Source: Streptomyces pilosus (GTDB lineage Bacteria > Actinomycetota > Actinomycetes > Streptomycetales > Streptomycetaceae). From it: DNA of 64,000 bases. Each line of letters opens with the position of its first letter. Position 1 is the stretch's first letter. Below are positions 1 to 7,066 of this stretch, one piece after another. The stretch is taken from positions 992,001 through 1,056,000 of the forward strand of contig NZ_BMTU01000001.1 in the NCBI RefSeq assembly GCF_014649835.1, read 5' to 3'. The position numbers were made by a program, and so were the translations under genes. The notes beneath the pieces are model-generated. The model saw nothing but the letters and a program-made list of their open reading frames with translations. It ran no database searches and was not told the DNA's origin.

Positions 1-1601
1 TTCTGCAGTACGGACAACGCGGCGATGAGTTCGGGCTGGGGCTCCGCGTGCACCTCGAGCGTGTCGAGCGGGGCGAGCCGGCGTTCGCGTTCGGTCTCCA
101 TGACCCGGTCCACGTGCTCGACGAGGAGCCGTCCGCCGCGGTCGCGCAGCCGCAGCGCGCCGTGCGCGCCGATCCGCTCGGCGAGTCCCTCCCCCGCGGT
201 CCTGGCCCGGCGGCCGCCCAGCAGCACGGTGGCGACGAGCGCGGCGACCAGTTCCGGGTCGGGTGCGACGCCCCGGTCGAGCTCGCGCACCTCGTCCTCG
301 GCGAACTCCTCGAGTTCGCGCCGCCAGCGCCGTACGGCCAGTCCGATCCGGTGTTCCGCGCTCTCCGGGGCACCGTCGCGGGCGGCGAGTTCCGGGGCGT
401 CCGCGGCGGGTTCGCGCCGCCAGGCGTCGTCCACGCGTTCGTCGGCGGCGGCGACGGCGCACAGCAGCAGCGCGCCGAGGCTCTCCACCAGGGTGTCGAG
501 GAGTTCGCCCGGAGTGCAGTCCAGGGGGAAGGCGCGCCACCGCTTGAGCGCGTCCCCGGCGAGTACGGCTCCGGCCTGGAGCCGGCCGCGCACCCGCGCG
601 TGCTCGCTGTCGTAGGCGCCCTCGATGGCGGTGGTGAGCCGCAGTGCGGCGGCGTACTGGGCGGCGGCGGCACCGGCGAGTTCGGGCAGGCGGGAGTTGA
701 GGGAGTCCAGGACGCCGTGGGCGGTGCGGGCCATGACGTGCCGGCGCGCGGCGGGGTCCAGCGCCTGGTGCACGAGCCAGGTGCGCAGGGCCGCCACGGC
801 GGTGGCCGGCAGCAGCCCGCCGCCCCACGCCGACTCGGGCAGTTCGGGCACGGTGAAGCGCGGTACGTGGCCGAGTCCGGCCTTGGTGAGCAGGGCGCCG
901 TACTGCCGCGACACCTCGGAGACGACCTGGTGCGGGACCCGGTCCAGCACGGTCACGAGGCTGACGTCGTACTCCTTGGCGGTGCGCAGCATGTGCCAGG
1001 GGACGGCGTCGGCGTAACGGGCGGCGGTGGTGACCATGATCCAGATGTCGGCGGCGTTGATGAGTTCGGCGGCGAGGACGCGGTTGTCGGCGACCAGGGA
1101 GTCGATGTCGGGGGCGTCGAGGAGGGCGAGGCCGGGGGGCAGGGTGTCGGCGGTCTCGACCCGCAGGATGCGCGCCGGGTTCTCGCCGGGCAGGAGCAGG
1201 TCGTCCGCCGGGTCCTGGTGGTGCGGCACCCAGACGCGCGTGAGGTCGGGCAGCACCCTCATCCCGCTGAACCAGTGGTGATCCTCCGGATGGCAGACAA
1301 GCACCGGTGTCCGTGTCGTCGGCCGCAGTACGCCCGCCTCGCTGACCCGCCGGCCGACGAGGGAGTTCACCAGGGTGGACTTCCCGGCCCCGGTGGATCC
1401 TCCGACGACGGCGAGCAAGGGCGCCTCGGGATCTCTCAGCCGGGGCACCAGATAGTCGTCGAGCTGGGCGAGCAGTTCGTCGCGGTTGGCACGCGCCCGT
1501 GCGGCCCCCGCCAGGGGCAGCGGGAAGCGTGCGGCGGCGACACGGTCGCGCAGGGCGGAGAGTGCGTCGAGCAGCTGAGGCCGTACGTCCAAGGTCACCA
1601 C
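1..1601 (-). CDS. Dynamin-family GTPase, partial (runs off the left edge)
   Basis: The minus strand is open for over 530 codons without a stop. The N-terminus reads [19 protein letters not shown] and is followed by a clear P-loop, [10 protein letters not shown] (about residue 73), in the context [22 protein letters not shown]3-like [14 protein letters not shown] follows about 90 residues later, then a long Ala/Arg/Leu-rich helical region. This is the layout of bacterial dynamin-like GTPases in actinomycetes, which bind GTP at or near the membrane and whose cellular role is poorly defined. Two adjacent GTG codons (1601 and 1598) are the only plausible starts because the nearby ATG meets TGA at once; no strong ribosome binding site is visible. 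The plus strand shows a long open frame that is only a codon-bias shadow. The C-terminus lies outside the window. Confidence 0.8.
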   Translation of the reverse strand, partial: MVTLDVRPQLLDALSALRDRVAAARFPLPLAGAARARANRDELLAQLDDYLVPRLRDPEAPLLAVVGGSTGAGKSTLVNSLVGRRVSEAGVLRPTTRTPVLVCHPEDHHWFSGMRVLPDLTRVWVPHHQDPADDLLLPGENPARILRVETADTLPPGLALLDAPDIDSLVADNRVLAAELINAADIWIMVTTAARYADAVPWHMLRTAKEYDVSLVTVLDRVPHQVVSEVSRQYGALLTKAGLGHVPRFTVPELPESAWGGGLLPATAVAALRTWLVHQALDPAARRHVMARTAHGVLDSLNSRLPELAGAAAAQYAAALRLTTAIEGAYDSEHARVRGRLQAGAVLAGDALKRWRAFPLDCTPGELLDTLVESLGALLLCAVAAADERVDDAWRREPAADAPELAARDGAPESAEHRIGLAVRRWRRELEEFAEDEVRELDRGVAPDPELVAALVATVLLGGRRARTAGEGLAERIGAHGALRLRDRGGRLLVEHVDRVMETERERRLAPLDTLEVHAEPQPELIAALSVLQ

Positions 1602-1921
1602 ATGCGAAGAATGCCCAATTTTAGGGGAATTCTGAAGCATATGAGCATGTCTGCGTGCCGACTGAACACAAGGGGTGGAAGGGGCGCCCGGGGCGCGGAC
1701 ACAGTCCAGGCATAACGAGTGCACAACACCCGGTGCGCGAGGGGCCAAAATCAGTGCACGATTCGCACCTGCCTGCGATTATCAGGACCGCTTCACCTAA
1801 CCTCCACATCGAGCCACGGAGGCGAGGCGACAGGGACAAGGATGCGGGAGCCCTATCCTTGTCTCCGGCAACGTCGGAAACGCGCCCTCCCGGGGCACCA
1901 TGACGACAGGCCGCCACACCG
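1602..1921. other. Intergenic region between the GTPase and the tRNA
   Basis: About 320 bases with no convincing gene on either strand. It must hold the leftward GTPase promoter and the rightward tRNA promoter. The first 50 bases are AT-rich for this genome. I see no repeat or strong hairpin. Confidence 0.5.
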
Positions 1922-1997
1922 GCCCCCGTAGCTCAGTGGATAGAGCAGGCGCCTTCTAAGCGCTTGGCCGCAGGTTCGAGTCCTGCCGGGGGCGCCA
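1922..1997 (+). tRNA. tRNA-Arg (anticodon TCT)
   Basis: A complete cloverleaf can be drawn. The acceptor stem GCCCCCG pairs with CGGGGGC and the D-stem GCTC pairs with GAGC. The anticodon stem GGCGC/GCGCT (one G-U pair) encloses the loop CTTCTAA with anticodon TCT. The T-arm is GCAGG-TTCGAGT-CCTGC. Discriminator G is at 1994 and CCA is encoded at 1995-1997. It reads AGA codons, which are rare in this GC-rich genome. Confidence 0.97.
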
Positions 1998-2064
1998 CCC
2001 GCTGTCGGCACGGACGCAGCGGAGGGGATCTTTCCTCGCGGGCACGTCAGGTCACGGCAAGGGC

Positions 2065-3039
2065 TCAGCGCCAGTCGTCGATCACGTAGGCGTCCGGGTG
2101 GCTGTAGCCGGGTTCGTTGGGCTTGTGCATGGTCACGCCCTGCAGCCAGGTGCGGAACCCGCGGTCGATCATGCTCCGGTAGGCGCCCTCGCGGGCGAGG
2201 TTCACGCCGGCGTCCAGTTGCCCCAGTCCCCGCTCGGCGGCGAGCTGTTCGCACGCGTCCAGCAGGCGTTCGAACCGGTCGGCGGCGCCCGGACCGGGGC
2301 GTACGGCGCCGAACTTGACGAAGCAGACGTCCTCGCCGGCCTCCGACCCCGTTCCGCAATGGCAGACGGCCAGGCCGTCGAGGCCGGCGTCGGTGCCCTC
2401 GAGGAGGACGGTGTCACCGAGCCCCTGGACCTGCGCGGCCACGATCTCCCGCTCCAGGCTGAGACCCTCGTGCACGGCACCCGTCAGCGCCCGGCCGAGA
2501 CTGAGCGCCTCGGGCCGCTCGGCGGCGTTCAGCTCGCCGTACAGCACCCGGCCGGGCGCTGCGGCACCGGCGGTGACCTGCTTCTTCATGATGGCGGTGA
2601 GGAAGCGGGGCCAGAAGCCGTACCGGCGGTAGAGCTCGAGGTGCTTGGGGCTGTGCGAGAAGGTGAAGAGGCCGAGGTGGCCGTTCTCCCACGTGTCGAA
2701 GCAGGCCATGACCGGTTCCATGAGGCGCCTGCCGATGCCCTGGTCCCACAGGTCGGGACGTACGGTCAGGGGGCCGAAGTACCCGACGCTGCCCCAGTCG
2801 GCGGCGAAGTTCGATCCGACGACCTCGCCCTCGACGGTCGCCGCGAAGGCCGCGTGCGGGTCTGCAGCCCAGCGGGTGCGGACGTAGTCGGCCGTCCCGA
2901 AGAACGTCTCGGGCTCGGGGACCCCGAGGAAGGTCCCGAAGGCGACCCGGAAGATCTCGTCGGCCCGGTCCAGGTCCGGTTCGGCCAGCGGGCGGACCGA
3001 CACCGGGACGGCGGCGCTCGTGCGCTTCGCTGCGGACAT
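2065..3039 (-). CDS. GNAT-family N-acetyltransferase
   Basis: A 324-residue protein that probably transfers an acetyl group from acetyl-CoA to an unknown amine. The N-terminal half fits a GNAT fold: VSVRPLAEPDLDRADEIFR opens it, then GSNFAADWGSVGYFGPLTVRPDLWDQGIGRRLME, where Q/RxxGxG/A is the acetyl-CoA pyrophosphate loop. The C-terminal half (VCFVKFGAVRPGPGAADRFERLLDACE) looks like a second, degenerate GNAT unit, so it may be a tandem-domain enzyme. The start MSAAKRTS at 3039 is chosen over the longer frame because GGAGAG lies just upstream. It is a single gene with no clear partner, reading toward the tRNA. Confidence 0.85.
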   Translation of the reverse strand: MSAAKRTSAAVPVSVRPLAEPDLDRADEIFRVAFGTFLGVPEPETFFGTADYVRTRWAADPHAAFAATVEGEVVGSNFAADWGSVGYFGPLTVRPDLWDQGIGRRLMEPVMACFDTWENGHLGLFTFSHSPKHLELYRRYGFWPRFLTAIMKKQVTAGAAAPGRVLYGELNAAERPEALSLGRALTGAVHEGLSLEREIVAAQVQGLGDTVLLEGTDAGLDGLAVCHCGTGSEAGEDVCFVKFGAVRPGPGAADRFERLLDACEQLAAERGLGQLDAGVNLAREGAYRSMIDRGFRTWLQGVTMHKPNEPGYSHPDAYVIDDWR

Positions 3040-3333
3040 GATCGCTCTCCTTTCCGCCCCTGTTCCATCGCACCACGGACGTGCCCCGCGGGCGAAGCGA
3101 CGGGTCGGCGGCGTCCCGGCCCGCCAGCGGCATGCGGGGAGCCGGAGGGGCGCCGACCGGGTCCGCCCCGCCCCCTCACCCCTGCCGTGCCGATCACCAC
3201 CGCCGGCAAGGCCGCCCGGCGGGCTCCGGCGCCCCTGACCGGATCGCCCATGTTCGAGTGATTGCGCCCCGTGTGGGCGATTCCTGGTAATCATGGAGCG
3301 GTTCTCGTCGTTGCGCCTTTCCCGGAGCCGCTC

Positions 3334-4302
3334 ATGCGCACTGCCGTCATCGCCGCCCAGGACCCGCCCCGCACGGGGCGCTCCGGGTCCCTCCCCTCAG
3401 CGCCCGAGCGGGCGGAGGAACGGGAACTCGCCTTCGAGGGGTTCGCGTACACCTGCCGCGTCGTCCGGCAGAGGGAACCGCGGACCGCTCCGCTGCTGCT
3501 GCTCGGGGGCTCGTCGCAGAACCGGTACTCCTGGCAGAGCCACGAGAAGTGGCTGGCACCGCTGTGCACGATGATCACCGTGGACCTGCCCGGGTACGGC
3601 ACCTCCGACTTCCTCCCGGCGGGGTACGACATCGACTTCCTGGCCGACGCGGTCCAGCACACCCTGACGGAGATCGGCGTGCCGGAGGTGAACCTGTTCG
3701 GCGGCTGCTTCGGCGAGGTCGTCGGCCTCCGCTTCGCGCAGCGCCACCCGGAGTCCGTGCGGCGCATCGTCTTCGCGGCCGCGGCCATCCGGCTCCCCGA
3801 CCTCTACCAGGAGGCCGTGCCGCGGCTGTCGCAGACCCTGGCGCGGGGCGACATCGAGCAGGCCGCCGACGGGCTGGTGCGGCTGTTCATGTCCGACCCT
3901 GAGGCCGGCAAGGTCCGCAGGCACGCGGCCGTGGCCCGGCTGCTCCAGCACCAGTTCGTGAACCAGACACCGGACGAGATCCGCAAGGCGGTCGAGCACA
4001 ACACCCGGCTGGTGACGCACGGCTGCTACCGGCCGCTGCCCGTCCCCGCCGTGCCGGCGCTGGTGTTCACCGGGGAGTACGACACGCTGTGCACCCCGCA
4101 GATGGGCCGCGAGCTCGCCGCGGCGATGCCGGGGGCGCTGTTCACCACGGTCAGGGAGGCGGACCACCTGGTCACCGTCGAGCGCCGGCAGGAGTCGGCG
4201 GAGCTGATCGCCCGCTTCTGCACCGACCGTCCCCTCGACGACCTGCCGTACTGCACGCCCGTCGAGGTCCCGCGCGACGGGTCCTCCCCCACCCCGGCGT
4301 GA
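3334..4302 (+). CDS. Alpha/beta-fold hydrolase with a cysteine at the nucleophile elbow
   Basis: A 322-residue cytoplasmic alpha/beta hydrolase. The oxyanion region is LLLLGGSSQNRYSW, followed by MITVDLPGYGTSD and the elbow LFGGCFGEVVGLRFAQRHPE. The acid lies in LVFTGEYDTLCTP and the histidine in READHLVTVE. The elbow residue is Cys (G-G-C-F-G) where most family members have Ser; dienelactone-hydrolase-like and some acyl-transfer members use Cys. The substrate is unknown. The ATG at 3334 is preferred to the ATG at 3262 because GGAG sits seven bases upstream. The gene converges on the secreted-peptide genes and ends in a strong shared hairpin. Confidence 0.85.
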   Translation: MRTAVIAAQDPPRTGRSGSLPSAPERAEERELAFEGFAYTCRVVRQREPRTAPLLLLGGSSQNRYSWQSHEKWLAPLCTMITVDLPGYGTSDFLPAGYDIDFLADAVQHTLTEIGVPEVNLFGGCFGEVVGLRFAQRHPESVRRIVFAAAAIRLPDLYQEAVPRLSQTLARGDIEQAADGLVRLFMSDPEAGKVRRHAAVARLLQHQFVNQTPDEIRKAVEHNTRLVTHGCYRPLPVPAVPALVFTGEYDTLCTPQMGRELAAAMPGALFTTVREADHLVTVERRQESAELIARFCTDRPLDDLPYCTPVEVPRDGSSPTPA

Positions 4303-4305
4303 CGC

Positions 4306-4361
4306 CGGTCATGAGGAGGGGCCGGAACCCGTTGACGGGTTCCGGCCCCTCCTCATGACCG
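4306..4361. terminator. Bidirectional terminator, perfect 26-bp stem
   Basis: Arms 4306-4331 and 4336-4361 are perfectly complementary around a TTGA loop. It lies between the convergent hydrolase gene and the first Cys-rich peptide gene, so it can stop transcription from both sides. There is no U-tract, which is common for Streptomyces hairpin terminators. Confidence 0.9.
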
Positions 4362-4369
4362 CGAGGGCG

Positions 4370-4645
4370 TCAGGACTTCTTGTCGCCGACGAGGGCACCG
4401 GCCGCACAGGACACGGCCCCGCCTCCGGAGCACTCCCGCTGCACGCCGTCGACGAGCTGAACCGGCGCGGCCTTCTCGCCGGTGATCCGGTCCTCGCGCG
4501 CGTCGACGCAACGCACGTGTCCCCTGCCGTCGTTGGTGCACTTGCCGGGATTCTCGACAGCGGCAGCCTGAACGGCGCCGAGGCCGACCAGGGCGGAGCC
4601 CGCCAGGACGCCCGCCACCGCAGTGATCTTGATCGACTTGAACAT
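4370..4645 (-). CDS. Small secreted Cys-rich protein, copy A
   Basis: A 91-residue protein with a signal peptide (MFKSIKITAVAGVLAGSALVGLGAVQAAA, cleavage near residue 29). The mature part has four cysteines: KCTNDGRGHVRCVD, then ECSGGG and VSCAAG. It is a clear paralogue of the protein at 5268-5537. Both have the C-x(8)-C block GxCxxxxxGHVRCV, a Cys-Ser-Gly motif, a final Cys and a lysine-rich end (GDKKS or GDKS). GAGGAAAAGG precedes the start. No family function is known to me. Because a partner rodlin-like gene lies upstream, I infer an extracellular or cell-surface role during development. Confidence 0.8.
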   Translation of the reverse strand: MFKSIKITAVAGVLAGSALVGLGAVQAAAVENPGKCTNDGRGHVRCVDAREDRITGEKAAPVQLVDGVQRECSGGGAVSCAAGALVGDKKS

Positions 4646-4721
4646 CTACCTTTTCCTCAACGTTCGACCGCGCCACGACTGCGCGGCGGCGCCGTCACGT
4701 GACCGCGACGGCCAACGAAGC

Positions 4722-4773
4722 GGGGCAGGCCCTGAGCCCGAATCGCACGCGACCGGACGCCAGGGCCTGCCCC
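4722..4773 (-). terminator. Hairpin between rodlin-like and Cys-rich genes, module A
   Basis: Perfect 13-bp arms at 4722-4734 and 4761-4773 with a 26-base loop, directly after the rodlin-like stop codon. It probably limits read-through into the Cys-rich gene, so the two genes may be expressed at different levels. Confidence 0.6.
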
Positions 4774-4789
4774 CTCACCCGAGGGTGTG

Positions 4790-5059
4790 TCACTTACCGC
4801 CGAGGCCGAGGTTGCTCGCGCACTCCACGGCGTTGGTCTCCTTGTTCTCGGCGTTGCCGAGACCCAGGATGCCGACCGCCAGGTTGATGTCGTCGATGGC
4901 GATCAGCGACTGGACCGAGTTGTCCTGGGCGCAGGAGGTGGTCTGGCTGCTGTTGATCTCCACCTCGGGCTCGTCACCGGCGAAGCTGACGCCGGCGCCG
5001 AGGAAGCTGACGCTGCCGAGCATGGCCATGACGACGGCGGCCTTCTGGTACGTGCGCAT
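4790..5059 (-). CDS. Small secreted rodlin-like peptide, copy A
   Basis: An 89-residue protein with a signal peptide (MRTYQKAAVVMAMLGSVSFLGAGVSFA). The mature part contains TTSCAQDNSVQSLIAIDDINLAVGILGLGNAENKET and a second Cys in AVECASNLG. The IDDIN and L-rich pattern with two cysteines recalls rodlins (RdlA/RdlB), which organise chaplin fibrils on spores, but rodlins I remember are about 130 residues, so this may be a distinct relative. The start MRTYQK at 5059 has TGGAGCAG upstream. It is strongly similar to the gene at 5649-5909, and the neighbourhood (chaplin at 6228) supports a surface role. Confidence 0.75.
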   Translation of the reverse strand: MRTYQKAAVVMAMLGSVSFLGAGVSFAGDEPEVEINSSQTTSCAQDNSVQSLIAIDDINLAVGILGLGNAENKETNAVECASNLGLGGK

Positions 5060-5106
5060 TACTGCTCCATTCTGGATGTGACGCGATCCCGGTCGGGATC
5101 GATCGG

Positions 5107-5158
5107 TGACAGTCGCCAATTTAAAGCGACCTTTTGCGGCAATTGATAGCGAAACGCC
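5107..5158 (-). promoter_or_regulatory. Conserved upstream block of rodlin-like copy A
   Basis: This 52-base block is nearly repeated at 5957-6007, upstream of the paralogous rodlin-like gene. Shared strings read on the plus strand include TGACAGT, AAGCGAC, TTTGCGGC and GAAACGCC in the same order and spacing. It is AT-richer than its surroundings. Conservation of both sequence and distance suggests a shared promoter or regulator site. I cannot assign the sigma factor. Confidence 0.55.
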
Positions 5159-5267
5159 GAACGGTATTCACATGGCAAAAAGACACGTCACACTGCTGTC
5201 GCCATTTCACACAATCAGCCCGGCAATTCGACGGTCGAGCGACACGCGTCCACGTATCGCCGCGCCG

Positions 5268-5537
5268 TCAGGACTTGTCGCCCTTGAGGACGAGGTTGCT
5301 GGAGCAGGTGAGCTCACCCTTGCCGGAGCAGCTCTGCGACATCTTGTTGTCCACGCGGACTTTCCCGTCCTGCTCGGAGACGCGGTACTCGCTCTCCTGG
5401 ACGCAGCGCACGTGACCCTTGTCGTTCTGGGTGCAGGCGCCGGGGCTCTCGGCGCCGACGGCCTGGACGGTACCGAGACCGATCAGCACGAGGCTCCCCA
5501 GGAGGCCCGCCGCCGCGATCTTCTTCGACTGGAACAT
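5268..5537 (-). CDS. Small secreted Cys-rich protein, copy B
   Basis: An 89-residue paralogue of the protein at 4370-4645. It has a signal peptide (MFQSKKIAAAGLLGSLVLIGLGTVQAVGA), then ACTQNDKGHVRCVQ, QSCSGKGELTCSSN and a lysine-rich end LKGDKS, giving four cysteines in the same order as copy A. AAGGAAAAGG precedes the ATG at 5537; the in-frame TTG three bases upstream is not needed. It lies downstream of the second rodlin-like gene in the same arrangement as copy A, so the two genes were duplicated together. Confidence 0.8.
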   Translation of the reverse strand: MFQSKKIAAAGLLGSLVLIGLGTVQAVGAESPGACTQNDKGHVRCVQESEYRVSEQDGKVRVDNKMSQSCSGKGELTCSSNLVLKGDKS

Positions 5538-5586
5538 CAACCTTTTCCTTGATGGTCGTGGGATGGCCGAAGGGGGCCGGGCGGGC

Positions 5587-5618
5587 CCGGGTCCGCGCCA
5601 CGGGGGCGCGGGACCCGG
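5587..5618 (-). terminator. Hairpin between rodlin-like and Cys-rich genes, module B
   Basis: CCGGGTCC at 5587-5594 pairs with GGACCCGG at 5611-5618, with further inner pairs after a bulge. It occupies the same place as the hairpin in module A, between the rodlin-like and Cys-rich genes. Confidence 0.5.
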
Positions 5619-5648
5619 AGCCCACCAGGCTCACCTGACAGCGACTGC

Positions 5649-5909
5649 TCAGCCGAGGTTCGAGGAGCAGGCCACCGAGTTGACCTCGGTGTTCTCCGCG
5701 TTGCCCAGACCCAGGATCGCGCCGACGCCCGCGTTGACGTCGTCGATCGAGACCAGCGACTGCACCGAGTTGTCCTGGGCGCAGGTCGTGGTCTGCTTGC
5801 TGTTGAGCTCGAAGCCCGGGTTGTCACCCGCGACGCTGACGCCGGCGCCGAGGAAGCTGACACTGCCGAGGACGGCCATCACGACAGCGGCCTTCTGGTA
5901 CTTGCGCAT
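5649..5909 (-). CDS. Small secreted rodlin-like peptide, copy B
   Basis: An 86-residue protein with a signal peptide (MRKYQKAAVVMAVLGSVSFLGAGVSVA) and a mature part containing TTTCAQDNSVQSLVSIDDVNAGVGAILGLGNAENTEV and VACSSNLG. It matches copy A at most positions, including both cysteines and the CAQDNSVQSL block. It is the first gene of module B and is headed by the conserved block at 5957-6007. It probably encodes a small exported surface peptide; the rodlin relationship is inferred from motif and neighbourhood. Confidence 0.75.
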   Translation of the reverse strand: MRKYQKAAVVMAVLGSVSFLGAGVSVAGDNPGFELNSKQTTTCAQDNSVQSLVSIDDVNAGVGAILGLGNAENTEVNSVACSSNLG

Positions 5910-5956
5910 TACCTCTCCGTTTCTCGAGTGGACACGGCCCGCGTCGGGCCGGTCAC

Positions 5957-6007
5957 TGACAGTTGCTAACGTAAGCGACGTTTGCGGCTTTTGGTAGCCG
6001 AAACGCC
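5957..6007 (-). promoter_or_regulatory. Conserved upstream block of rodlin-like copy B
   Basis: Counterpart of the block at 5107-5158, with the same ordered strings TGACAGT, AAGCGAC, TTTGCGGC and GAAACGCC. It starts about 48 bases upstream of the copy B start codon, the same distance as in copy A, as expected for a duplicated promoter. Confidence 0.55.
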
Positions 6008-6139
6008 CATATGCGTAACTTTCTTGTGAAGACGCAGGTCAGAGGCTCGTGATGGAGTACCAGACGGCTGAAGTCCGTGGCGCGTCGCCGTCGTTGCGGA
6101 CCCCAAAGGGGGACCAAAGAGTGATCCCGGGACATTAGC

Positions 6140-6167
6140 CGTGACCGGACGCGGTCCCCCGCGTTGA
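6140..6167 (+). promoter_or_regulatory. Sigma-BldN-like promoter of the short chaplin
   Basis: CGTGAC at 6140-6145 and CGTTGA at 6162-6167 are separated by exactly 16 bases. The sigma-BldN consensus I know from chaplin and rodlin promoters is CGTAAC-N16-CGTTGA, so eleven of twelve positions match. The chaplin start codon follows about 60 bases later. Confidence 0.75.
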
Positions 6168-6227
6168 GCGGGGAGTGCGGCGCTCGTCATGCCGCCGCGC
6201 TTAACAGATCCAGTTAAGGAGAACGTG

Positions 6228-6467
6228 ATGTCTCGCATCGCGAAGGCGGCCACCCTGGCTCTCGGAACGGGCGCCGTGGTGCTCAGCGGCGCCGGAATGG
6301 CTTCGGCTCACTCCGGTGCCGAGGGTGCGGCGGTTCACTCGCCGGGCGTCCTGTCGGGCAACGTGGTCCAGGTTCCGGTCCACGTGCCCGTCAATGTGTG
6401 CGGCAACACCGTGAACGTGATCGGCGCGCTCAACCCCGCCGTCGGCAACGTGTGCGTGAACCACTGA
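6228..6467 (+). CDS. Short chaplin, secreted hydrophobic surface protein
   Basis: A 79-residue chaplin with one domain. The signal peptide is residues 1-27 (ends AGMASA). The chaplin domain spans about residues 38-78: SPGVLSGNVVQVPVHVPVNVCGN, then NVIGALNPAVGNVCVN, with the two conserved cysteines at 58 and 76 that form the disulfide. Chaplins self-assemble into amyloid fibrils at the air-water interface and let aerial hyphae escape the medium. AAGGAG sits 5 bases before the ATG. It resembles the short chaplins (ChpD-H) of S. coelicolor; I cannot choose the letter without alignment. It has its own BldN-like promoter and a terminator downstream. Confidence 0.95.
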   Translation: MSRIAKAATLALGTGAVVLSGAGMASAHSGAEGAAVHSPGVLSGNVVQVPVHVPVNVCGNTVNVIGALNPAVGNVCVNH

Positions 6468-6513
6468 CGCAGCAAGGGCACTTACGTCACGGACATCCGT
6501 CGTAGTTCCCCGG

Positions 6514-6543
6514 GAGCCCCGGCCGCCTCGTGCGCCGGGGCTC
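6514..6543 (+). terminator. Terminator of the short chaplin gene
   Basis: GAGCCCCGGC at 6514-6523 pairs with GCCGGGGCTC at 6534-6543 around a 10-base loop, followed by TTCCC. It lies 47 bases after the chaplin stop codon. Confidence 0.8.
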
Positions 6544-6587
6544 TTCCCGTGTCCGGGCGCTTTCCACGAGCACGAGAACGGCGAACG

Positions 6588-6621
6588 CATTCGGCCCCCG
6601 GCGGAAACCGGGGGCCGAATG
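6588..6621 (-). terminator. Terminator of the small secreted protein gene
   Basis: Perfect 14-bp arms at 6588-6601 and 6608-6621 with a six-base loop, just after the stop of the leftward gene at 6636-6908. It can also act as a second barrier for chaplin transcripts. Confidence 0.85.
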
Positions 6622-6635
6622 CTTGGCGCGGGATT

Positions 6636-6908
6636 TCAGGCGTGCAGCCCCACATCGCCGCGCACCGGCTTGGCCTCGTTCACGACAGCCGCCGCTTCCT
6701 TCGTCGTGCCGAGCAGCGTTTCCTCGTCGGAGTCCACCAGGGAGTCCGACTCGTACAGCGGCATGACCTCGAAGGGGACCGCGGTGCGCAGGCCGGTGTC
6801 GAGGCCGGTGGACGCCAGGTCCGTGGAGTCCGCGGCGAACGCGGGCCCGGCGACACCGGCGGCGATCAGGGACCCGGCAAGGACGGCGGCAGCCTTCAGG
6901 GACTTCAT
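6636..6908 (-). CDS. Small secreted protein of unknown function
   Basis: A 90-residue protein with a signal peptide (MKSLKAAAVLAGSLIAAGVAGPAFA, cleavage after AFA at 25). The mature part is acidic, has no cysteine and contains VPFEVMPLYESDSLVDSDEETLLGTTKEAAAVVNEA. It matches no family I recognise. AAAGGAAC lies upstream of the ATG. It sits between a chaplin and another secreted protein, both on the same side of the polysaccharide locus, so a surface role is likely but not shown. Confidence 0.75.
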   Translation of the reverse strand: MKSLKAAAVLAGSLIAAGVAGPAFAADSTDLASTGLDTGLRTAVPFEVMPLYESDSLVDSDEETLLGTTKEAAAVVNEAKPVRGDVGLHA

Positions 6909-7066
6909 CGTGTTCCTTTCTTCGGCACCGCGGGGCGCCGGAGATGAATTCTGTCGCCGTGCACAACGATCCCCGGCCGGGGCGGAAACCGGGAAACCCG
7001 AAATCGCCAAGTCCTCATATGAGATCCAAGAACGACCGGTGGGGTGGGGTGCCGCTCGGCAGGGGG

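Noticed and set aside
48..1715. Long plus-strand open frame of 555 codons
   Set aside because: It is antisense to the dynamin-like GTPase. The minus strand has the P-loop and normal composition; the plus frame is Gly/Val/His-rich with no motif.
4657..4662. TCAACG near the Cys-rich copy A start as a BldN -10 box
   Set aside because: It overlaps the ribosome binding site and lacks a -35 partner at 16 bases.
6014..6019. CGTAAC at 6014 as the -35 of the chaplin promoter
   Set aside because: No CGTTGA-like sequence occurs 16 bases downstream; the pair at 6140-6167 has exact spacing.
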